23,225 nt of DNA, from the NCBI GenBank assembly GCA_025201705.1, contig MU617104.1, positions 1 to 23,225 on the forward strand, in the 5' to 3' direction. Each line of letters begins with the position of its first letter. Position 1 is the stretch's first letter. The notes below the pieces were generated by a model that did no database searches, was not told the DNA's origin, and worked only from the letters and a program-made list of their open reading frames with translations. Source of the DNA: Dissophora ornata (lineage: Eukaryota > Mortierellomycota > Mortierellomycetes > Mortierellales > Mortierellaceae). The translations under genes and the position numbers were made by a program. Shown one piece after another: positions 1 to 12,352 of this stretch.

Positions 1-326
1 AAAGGAAGAAACAACACCGAATACCACAGTGCAGGAAAACGTTTGAAGCTCACTTTCCCCCTCCCCTCATTCCAGCGACGCGACATTTCTTCCTGGTCCC
101 CCATCCCATCCGCCGGGACAAACGCACACGCAGCGCGGTGTATGTACATGGACAACCTTTTTATACTCTTGTTCTTATTGCCGAAAATGGGGGTGTGATT
201 TTGTTGGGTTCTCGTTGCTGACGCGGTTTCTGATGCAAATCTTCCCTCCTCCATAAAACATGTAGATCAGTGAAAACAAGAATCAGCCAGGAGCGAAATA
301 GCAAAAAAAAATAACCGCGACCGACA
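1..326 (+). promoter_or_regulatory. Upstream region of the PKA regulatory subunit gene
   Basis: No gene is seen here. The stretch has pyrimidine-rich blocks (around 50-105) and an A-run (302-310) shortly before the ATG at 327, as expected for a fungal promoter and 5' leader. The short reading frames in it carry no recognisable protein. The window edge prevents saying what lies further upstream. Confidence 0.5.
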
Positions 327-2287
327 ATGTTTGCCTCAGCGCCCTCATCCCAGTCGCCCATCCACAGGTCGCTCCCACAGGCCTATGCAGAGATCTTGAA
401 TGACCTGAATCAAAAAGTAATCGCTGCCCAACCTCAGGATGTCCTTCAGTTCTGCGCCAACTACTTCAACCAGAAACTGGAGGAGCAACGTACTCGGTTC
501 TTGGCTACTGGTAAGGATGGGCTATCAAGATTTTGCTTGTTTCAAATAACGGTCTTTGGGTTAGCTTGTGTGCATGTGTGTGTGCGTGAATGTGTATGTG
601 TACGCGTTTGCGCTCTTGGACTGCGAAAGAGCACGGAGGCCCTTTTGCCTAGAAAGCATTTTCCGATAGTAGATGAAAAAAAAAAAAAAAGAGCGATATG
701 GTAGAGGGCGTTGAGCCAGATGGTAGAATCACGCAACACACACCTTGTAAATCCATCCTATCTACCATCAATTGCTAGTGAATGTGGTCCGGCAGTTCCC
801 TCCTGCCCTCATGTCCCTGAAGAGCACATGTCCAGACGAAATGCGAATACTGGAAGTAAAAAGAGGCTGAAAGAAAACATGCGATATGCAGTTCCGGCCC
901 TAGGATATACTTGGAACCGTTTTATAGCCCGACAACTTTCGCTTGGATGCTAACCAATGTCCGCTTTACTTTTCTTCCGTGTCTGCCATGTGTTTTACAG
1001 CCCGCACCGCGCCACAGCAGAATCGGGAGGCCCCTCAATTCCTGCCCGCGGTAGCGCCACCCATTGTCTCGGTATCATCCCCAAAGCTCGGTAGCGCCGC
1101 CACACCCGCAGCATCTAGCCCCGATCATTCGATGGAGAGTGAAAGCGATAGCGAAAGCGACGATGAGGACCAAGAGGATCCCAGCCCGTTACTCACGATG
1201 CCTAACTATATGCGCGGTCGCCGTACCTCTGTCAGTGCCGAGAGCATGGTCCCTAGCCATCAAAATTATGTCAAGACGGTGATCCCAAAGACGGAGGAGC
1301 AGCGTCGACGAATCGAGACCTCGATCTCCAACAACTTTCTTTTCAAAAACTTGGACGAGGATCAATATGAGGATGTTGTGAACGCCATGACGGAGAAACG
1401 GTTCCAGCGCAACGTCAAGGTGATCGAACAAGGTGCTGTCGGAGACTTTTTCTACGTGGTCGAGACAGGAACGCTGGACGTCTTCGTTGCAAAGAACGGC
1501 AGGCCATCCGAAAAAGTTTTCGAGTATGGACCGGGAGGAAGCTTTGGAGAGCTCGCCCTAATGTATAACGGACCACGTGCAGCAACTGTGACAGCAACGT
1601 CGGACGTAGTTCTCTGGGCTCTGGATCGAATCACATTCCGCCGTATTCTTATGGAGAACACTTCGAGGAAGAGGCGCATGTACGAGGCCTTTTTGGAGAC
1701 GGTCCCTTTGCTCATGTCTCTCGAGCCGTATGAGCGCCACAAGATTGCAGATGCTTTGGAGTCTGTGTACTTTGACGATGGAGAGGTAGTCGTGAAGCAG
1801 GGTGACCAGGGCGATAACTTTTTCATCATTGAGTCAGGAGAGGCTACTGTCGTCAAGTGCAACGATGAGGGTGTCGAATACCCCATGCCAGGGCTTGGAC
1901 CCGGCCAGTACTTTGGAGGTAATGTTCTGCGCAATTGTTGCTGCGCACTCAGTTTTTGTCCAAATGCCCTTCATACATGATCGAGTGGTTAGCTGATTGA
2001 TATTCTTGATGCCGTTTTCACAAACAGAGTTGGCACTACTCAATGATATGCCACGAGCTGCAACTGTCAGGGCAAAAGGAAGGCTAAAGTGCGCAACCCT
2101 TGGCAAGAGGGCTTTTGTGCGCCTGCTGGGACCTGTAGTTGAGATTATCAAGCGCAATAGCGGTAATTATCAGACTATCGAGCAACAGATCCAGCAGCGG
2201 CAGATGTTGCAGGAGCAGCAGGCAGCTGCCGACGCTGCGCCAGAGGCAACACCACTGCATCCTCAGGATCAAGTCAATCATCACTAA
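327..2287 (+). CDS. BCY1: cAMP-dependent protein kinase regulatory subunit (PKA-R, Bcy1 type)
   Basis: Three exons, 327-510, 1001-1918 and 2028-2287, join in phase (1 and 1) to give 453 residues. An N-terminal RIIa-type dimerisation/docking helix pair lies at about residues 14-55 ([20 protein letters not shown]). A Ser/Asp/Glu-rich linker leads to the inhibitor site RGRRTSVS near residues 132-139, a type II-like autophosphorylatable site very close to that of yeast Bcy1. Two cyclic-nucleotide-binding domains follow, with phosphate-binding cassettes [16 protein letters not shown] (about 242-257) and [16 protein letters not shown] (about 366-381). Both retain the Glu and Arg that hold cAMP. The C-terminus is a Gln/Ala-rich tail. 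The protein holds the PKA catalytic subunit inactive until cAMP binds. Length is close to Bcy1 (416 aa). Intron 1 (490 bp) is long for this locus and carries a degenerate GT run and an A-run. It converges with the RGS gene downstream. Confidence 0.95.
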
Positions 2288-3494
2288 ACCCCAATAGCGA
2301 ACGACGGCACCAAAAAAAAAGTCTTTCGTAGCATAAAGAATTGGTGGCATGGCCTCGTTTTTGTTTATTATTGTCCCATCCAATCCTCCCTTTTTGTCCT
2401 ACAGTAGCCCCAGGAGGGTAAATACAACAGGGATGTCTCTTTTTTTTCCTCCCTTATCTTGTTCACGCCTGTCCATACAATACAACTTGTCCAAACACCC
2501 TCTTTTTCGCTCATTCGCGTTGTAGTTACCTACCTATTAAAAACAACAGCAAGATTGTTTAAACAATGCTAGTATGTATGCATGGCATAACGCTGGAATC
2601 GGCGTATGATTGGTCTTTTGCGCAGGAGTATTTACCAATATTATGGGCGTTCATCGCCTTTCGGAGTTTCTATTCCACCGGGATATGTCGGTAATGTGGA
2701 CGCGTTTTCATGGAAGTGGTCAAGCAAGTGTGGGTCTATGAGAGAGGATGACCAACCTCTTCCTTTTCCCATTCCACCTCCAAAGCTAAATAAGAACTTA
2801 TAATTCAGTGAATCCAAAGGACAATGATGAGGAGCACTATCTCGTAAAAGGAGTTCAGTCAACGATGTTGGTTGTCTACTCAAGAGTGAAATCAGGCGCA
2901 TGATAGTTGGAGGACTGTTGTTATCGCAAACTTATGTTACTTGTGATATGTGATGATTTATTCTACCATCTTCCCGCAATTGCCCCGCTAGAGCATGCAG
3001 TTACCCCTAGCAGATGATCATTATTCTGGCTGGATTTTCCTCCTTTTCCCAGCGGTAATGATCATTTTCAAGGCACGCTGAACAACAAGGTGAACTGGCC
3101 CGAGCAGTAAAAACCCCATTCAGGCGATTTCCCCTTTGAGTAGTTTACTCCGCCTTGAATATTTTTCTCCGCGGCTTCTATCGTTCCAACACTAGTCTCG
3201 ATAATGGCCTTTTGGCGTCATTGGGTTGTGAAGCAGAGTTCATGTGGTAAATAGGTAGCACCTATGCTGTGCGAAAAGGGAATAATCTGGCAGGTTGCTC
3301 AAGACGAAAGATATGGACAATGTTATATATACATTTGAGAGAGACAAAGGATATCAACAGCGCTGAGGAACCGTGAAGGGAACCAAGCCTCGGTAGCAGT
3401 ATTACAAAATTTCTCTATGGCGTAGATAAAATACAGATGCTCAAGGGTGTCTATGTACAGAATTGTTTTGTGTTTTCTATGTTTTGTTTTTCAG
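2288..3494. other. Intergenic region between convergent genes (3' flanks)
   Basis: About 1.2 kb between the stop codons of the PKA-R gene (+) and the RGS gene (-). It must hold both 3' UTRs and terminators. T-rich blocks follow the PKA-R stop (around 2355-2460). A 10-bp inverted repeat occurs at 3014-3023 and 3056-3065. No open frame with recognisable protein or RNA gene was seen. Confidence 0.5.
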
Positions 3495-4430
3495 TTACGA
3501 CGGCGTCTGTTTCTTCATGGCTCGCGGGAGCAGCTTAAGCTGCTCCATCGCCTTTCGCCACGAATTGCGATCGCGATCCGAGTCCTCTCGCTTGAAGACG
3601 GGCACTGGCGACGACGGTGAGGGAGCTGTCTCAATATTTTTACTGGAGGCGCTCTCCAGGAACGAAGGATAGCTGGAGCTCTTCATCAGATCAGTGATGG
3701 AGTCTTTTGCCTGGTCAAGAACCTGTGGGTGATAATCGCCAGATGCAACAGCTTTTAAAACCCTGGAGCGGATAGCGTCTGACAAGTTGAGTTCGTATGG
3801 ACCGTCCAACTGGATGTATGCCTCGAGGATTATGAGCATGGTGCTTTGGAGCTCCGAAAAGAGTCGCCTTTGCGGTTGTGTCAAAAATTGAAGCGAGCTT
3901 TGGTGCAGGTTAAACTCGGGGCATGTTTCCCGGATTGAATCGTAGACGTGCTGGGCATAAAGCTATGTGGAGAGAGACAAAGCAGAGATGGTGAGATGCG
4001 TGGTAAACATGATCTACAGGTATCTAAAGGTGATAGCATGAAAATGACGGAAATAGTATCTTCCTAATACCTCGTATTCGCGTGAATGAAGCCAGAAGGC
4101 GAGGTTTTCGACACAAAACTGGGCGTGCAAGAATTCTGCAAAGTGTTCTAGAGAGTACGGTCCTCTTACTTGATCCAAGAGGATCTGTTGGAGTGATGGA
4201 GTTGAACTGCTGTAACTAAACGAGGAGGACCTCGACCGGGGAATGCTGCGAATACTGGTTTCTGGACTTTGTTTGGGATGAGAGCTGGAGTTATATTGTG
4301 GGCGCTGCTGCATTTCTTGTTGCTGTTGTTGTTGCGTTTGCTGCGTGTTGTGTGTAGGCATTGTGGTGTGTTGGTGCATGACTGGCCCATGAGGTGTCGG
4401 CGGGCTGGATATTGAAACGACGGCAGACAT
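3495..4430 (-). CDS. Short RGS-domain protein (regulator of G-protein signalling)
   Basis: Two exons on the minus strand, 4430-4071 and 3962-3495, join in phase 0 to give 275 residues. The N-terminal ~90 residues are disordered, rich in Gln, Ser, Pro and His, with a Gln run (QQTQQQQQQEMQQ). The RGS domain spans about residues 92-232. It contains FCVENLAFWL with the conserved Glu-Asn pair, the LNLSDAIRSRV segment corresponding to the usual 'IN...TR' contact region, and the C-terminal helix AKDSITDLMKSSSYPSFL, which fits the RGS signature closely. A Ser/basic tail follows. RGS domains speed GTP hydrolysis by G-alpha subunits. There is no DEP or membrane segment, so it resembles short fungal RGS proteins such as yeast Rgs2 more than Sst2; that comparison is by size and layout only. 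The start is the first ATG after a pyrimidine-rich leader. Confidence 0.88.
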
Positions 4431-6183
4431 TATTATGAAAGAAAACTAGATGGCACTGCGAGGATTATGCAGGGGGGGTTTCTTGCTTGAGAGAATGAAA
4501 CAAAAAGAAGAAAACAGGGCGAAGGAGGATTTTTTGTCCATTTTATATGATGGGCGTCGGCTCTCCGAGTTGGGCGCCGTTTCCCCTGCAGTGGATGCGG
4601 AGGATATGCTCAGCAAACGCACTATTTCCCCCCTATCATTGTGCTGTTGCATGACATGTTCCAGGGGTACAGTGGTGCAACGTGGTCTCTGAGAGCGAAT
4701 TGTGTGCTCTCAAGACACAATCCAAATGGCTGGCTGTCTCCCTGTTGTTTGTGTACACGCTCACTTTCCAATTATGCTCTCCCCGGATGTACTAGTGATT
4801 GTCCGCCTATTGGTTGTATGTGAAATGATGCCATGTCGATTACTAACCATGCAATACACCTACTCGCACCACATACGGCACAAGAACCTGCAGAGCCTAG
4901 TCCGACCTAGGGTGATTACAGGTCATCAAATATAAAGACCCTGATGTACTTCCTCCGCTATTGCCAGTCCGCGATGCTGTGAACGCCGTCTCATTACTAT
5001 TTTGAATCACCGGTAAAACGTGCAATAGTACAGTGGACTACTGCAGCTATGAATCACCCAGAGATTGGATGCCGATTACCATAAATAACAACGAGGGCAA
5101 GATAGAGAGTGTCACAGAGCCCAACTCATTTTGTGCCACGCGCTTTAGCCACGTTATTGTGCAGCCAATTCTCTTTCTTTGTGTACTGCACTGCTGACGA
5201 TCTCGGGCGAATGACGCCAACTGTCATTGCCCAAATGCAGTCGGATGTTTACATACATGATCGATCGAGCAAAGTTGTGGCACATCCGATTCGCAGACTT
5301 CCTTTTCCAAAAGCGTGTTGTTTACTATGACGCGTCCCAGCTAGCGGCTCGGAGCTGCAACACTAGAGGTTTCAGAACGACGATCGCCCATTTAGACAAT
5401 TGATTGGTCAGTCCTCTAATCCATGTAGCCTGCAGACAGAGACAATCCATGGCGGCTCCCGCGTGCTTCCAACAGTACATCCAAAACGGTCGATACGTTT
5501 GGATGAGCCTCATGACCGAACGGGCAAGTCATAAACACGAGCAACTGGCGAAATTTTTCCTGGAAACTTTCTATTTAGCGCCATTGTTATTGCACCTAAA
5601 AATGAAATATGGTTAACCAACATGATTTGGTTCCTTCTCAATGGCGCAATGACGCCCGCATTGAAAAAAAAACGAAGCACGCTGGCTGCTCTTTAGTCCA
5701 CGATTGTCCCTGTTGGAGAAATCCCTTGAGTTCCTCGGTGATTTCGTGTCACCCGTCAGTTGATTTCTGTGTCCATGACGTTATCTTGGAAGGAGACGTC
5801 TTGCTAGATAAACGTCAATAGGAAATATTTGGAATAAACATGAAATGCGCTCTGGAAGCGCACAAAGCCTTGAATACAGTCAGTGATGCCGGCTAGACTA
5901 GAAAAGACGCTGCTTCGGTCCTATGTAGGACCATAATCCATATGGTATTTAGGGCATTTATTTTCTAGCCTTGTAAAAAGATGTACCGTTGAAGCGTAGA
6001 AGTCGTGAATACTAAAAGGTTCTTCCGATAATGTCGCAGTCTGACACCCTCGCATTTCACATACCCTCCATTCTTCAATATAATTTTTATCGTCATTGCC
6101 ACCGCCGTCCTTGTTGTAGTCCTGGCGACTGCCTAGGCAGTCCATGTTCCCGACCTCTGTCATGGACGTCAATACCAGCAGCA
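4431..6183. other. Long gene-poor region
   Basis: About 1.75 kb without a convincing gene. The first part (4431-4680) holds the promoter and leader of the RGS gene, read on the minus strand. The rest has only short open frames on both strands, none with recognisable domains, consistent composition or paired splice sites. No tRNA or repeat array was seen. The minus-strand frame ending at 5921 lies at its right edge and is listed separately. Confidence 0.5.
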
Positions 6184-6184
6184 T
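5921..6184 (-). CDS. Doubtful small hypothetical protein
   Basis: An ATG-started minus-strand frame of 87 residues. It starts with a short hydrophobic stretch (MLLVLTSM), then is polar and Gly/Asp/Asn-rich with four Cys. The ATG follows directly after a plausible splice acceptor (ACAG), so the real gene, if any, could start further upstream in another exon. It would be divergent from the complex I subunit gene at 6470. I recognise no family. The hydrophobic start is too short to be a good signal peptide. It may simply be a chance frame. Confidence 0.18.
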   Translation of the reverse strand: MLLVLTSMTEVGNMDCLGSRQDYNKDGGGNDDKNYIEEWRVCEMRGCQTATLSEEPFSIHDFYASTVHLFTRLENKCPKYHMDYGPT

Positions 6185-6469
6185 CTGTGTCAACGCTAAG
6201 GTTCTAACCAGAGCAAACACTAGCGATGTCAAGGCCGGGAAGCGCTACATCGTCCCCCCTGCCCCCCTTGTTCGTCGAATTTGAATGCTTGAAGTGGTTG
6301 GAACGAAGTAAAAAATACGGTGACGTAATTTGGACGGAATTTATTCTTGAATCTTGCAAGATTTTCTGTCCCGAACGCGCATCGACCTCGAATCGAATGA
6401 ATCGAATCGATTTCGACATTGCTTGAACTCTCCACTCCACCCTCCATCATCCCCTACATCATAGCCTAC

Positions 6470-7470
6470 ATGTCCGCCTCAGAGGAAGTTGTCTACCACG
6501 CCAAGGCTCCCGTCAAGGAGGGTCTTCAGGCCGGTGCCATTGGTGCCGGTGTCGGTCTCCTCGTCTCCGCTGCTCAGAACTCGTTGGGAACCCACTCACA
6601 CGGAGCCGCCGGTGTCTTTGCGAGAACCGGAGGCACTATTGGTGTCTTTGGTAATTCATGCTTCTCCATTCCTCATTCCCCAAGCAAAATGCCCCACAAT
6701 CTTTCACTCCAGACTATTTAACTTTGAGAGTGAAGATGCCGGCTCGACCAGGACTGATCTCAGGAACGTTTAGCACCTCGGAGCTGTTGTCCGATATTTC
6801 ATAATATACACTGTATCCCAACATAGCCATGGATCAACCCATTCAGCGGGCCAAGGAGAGCCTTGCTTGGTCTGTGTCTGCACTATGGTTTAATCCTATC
6901 TTTTGTCCAGGAATCGCTTCTTTCCCACGACAGCTCTGTATTCGACGACATATACAGATCAACACCAGCAACGCATTTTCCTGGATACCTGCCTGATCGC
7001 AGGTCCCTTCTGTAACTGCCCTGTCTCCTCCAGACGTTTAACAATGCTTCTCTTTAATCAATTGCTTGCGCAAATTACCAATAGCTGCCATGGCCGGTGT
7101 GTTTGCCGCCACGGATTCTGCTGTTGGAAACATTCGCGAGACCAAGGACGCATGGAACTCCGTCGCTGCTGGATGCGCTTCAGGATTGGTTGCTGGTGGA
7201 TTCCAGCGCAGCGCCCAGACGATGGTTTTCGGATGCCTGGGTATGGGTGCCATGATGGGCGCCTTTGATCTGAGTGGAAACTCGTTGAAGGTAAGCTGGG
7301 GACTCACAGCTCGTGCACTATGCATTATGCGCTTTCATATTTTCAGGACTCGACACTAAACATGCTCTGGCTTATTCCTCTCTTGTTTGATCTAATTGCA
7401 GGGTAAATACGCCGAGATGACCGAGCAACAAAAGCAGACATGGAGAGAGACGCAGACGAACAACAAGTAA
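6470..7470 (+). CDS. Complex I membrane-arm subunit, NDUFA11 / NUO-21.3b-like (Tim17 fold family)
   Basis: Three exons, 6470-6650, 7085-7290 and 7402-7470, join in phases 1 and 0 to give 151 residues. The protein is Gly/Ala-rich with about four hydrophobic segments: LQAGAIGAGVGLLVSAAQ, GVFARTGGTIGVFGAMAGVF, WNSVAAGCASGLVAGGF and TMVFGCLGMGAMMGAF. It lacks a cleavable presequence and ends with a polar tail. This is the layout of the Tim17/Tim22/NDUFA11 fold. The short N-terminus, the VxNIRETKDAWN loop and a length near human NDUFA11 (141 aa) favour the accessory complex I subunit in the mitochondrial inner membrane over a TIM23/TIM22 translocase subunit. Intron 1 is 434 bp and its acceptor was chosen because it restores the frame into GAMAGVF. 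Gene identity is good at superfamily level and moderate at subunit level. Confidence 0.75.
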
Positions 7471-8209
7471 ATACGAGCCGGAGGATGCACAGAGTAAAAC
7501 TATGACAGTTTCCTTGAATGCCCGCGACCGTTGAAACGACAGATCACCACCTATAGAGCGCAGAAAGAACATTGGTCAGAGGCGTCATTAAACTAAAAAG
7601 AATAATACCAATATATTCGCTTTTCTCTCTTTTTGCATATTGTTCTTCGACACAAGCGGCATGAACACCGGGCAGGGCTGTGTTGGAGCGACTTCTCGCC
7701 ACGTGTGCAGCTCTAGGTAGTCTAGGTAGCAGTGTTGGAGAGAGTATTCATGGCACAGGATGGTGCGGGTATGGCTGTGTCACGTGCACCATGGTCCTGC
7801 CACAGCATCGCTTTCATGTTTTTGAGAATCGTTTTTCCAGTCAACCGAGACAGAATAGACAACCCCTCCTCTTCCCCTTCTGTCTTCTGCCTCTTTCGGT
7901 TTCTCTCGCCTCTGCACCGTTCCCCACTCTCCTTGCCCCTCACCGCCTCTTTTCGAACCCCCACTTCATCTCCTTTTTTTCCCACCATCAGAAGCTCATC
8001 TCACGAAATAGCATCAGAACAAAGTTCAGCAGGCAAGTCCTGGAGCCAGGCACAGATGGAATCCTTCCTTGTTCATGCATCGAGCGGCGTGTTATACCTC
8101 CGTTCTCTCTCGCGCGCGCGTTCGCGCCCTCTTTCTGTCTTCCTGGCTGACAGCCTTGAGAATTGTTCGTTCCTCACCGTCAACCGTCCTTCCCGTTCTA
8201 GGTTGCAAG
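7471..8209 (+). promoter_or_regulatory. Region between the complex I subunit and PKC, with CT-rich PKC promoter and E-boxes
   Basis: The first part is the 3' flank of the complex I subunit gene. The second is the PKC promoter: CACGTG motifs occur at 7700-7705 and 7781-7786, a pyrimidine-rich tract runs from about 7860 to 8000, and a short alternating CGCG stretch lies near 8110. A likely splice acceptor with a good pyrimidine tract ends at about 8200, just before the PKC ATG, so a 5' UTR intron is possible. An in-frame upstream ATG exists at 8075. Confidence 0.45.
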
Positions 8210-12253
<4,044 letters not shown>

Positions 12254-12352
12254 ACTAAGGAAAGGAAGAGTGAAAAGAAGAAAGTAGTATACATTTCATT
12301 GTTTAGACCATTCATCTCTTATATATCTATAAATCTATAAAGTAAACATTCT
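12254..12352. terminator. Shared 3' region between convergent PKC and KICS2
   Basis: Only 99 bp separate the PKC stop (+) from the KICS2 stop (-). The AT-rich centre (12290-12350) has TATATATCTATAAATCTATAAAG-like sequence, suitable for bidirectional 3' end formation. The two 3' UTRs probably overlap. Confidence 0.5.

Noticed and set aside
711..953. 80-codon frame inside PKA-R intron 1
   Set aside because: It lies between a good donor (511) and acceptor (1000) that restore the PKA-R frame; composition is not protein-like.
4450..4823. Plus-strand frames upstream of the RGS gene
   Set aside because: They read antisense through the RGS leader and promoter; no family recognised.
5404..5821. Plus-strand frames of about 70 codons in the gene-poor region
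   Set aside because: No recognisable domain, no clear leader or splice partners, and one relies on a non-ATG start.
6226..6450. Overlapping frames on both strands just before the complex I subunit gene
   Set aside because: They sit in the divergent promoter zone, with simple GAATC-like repetition at about 6390-6415. No supporting features.
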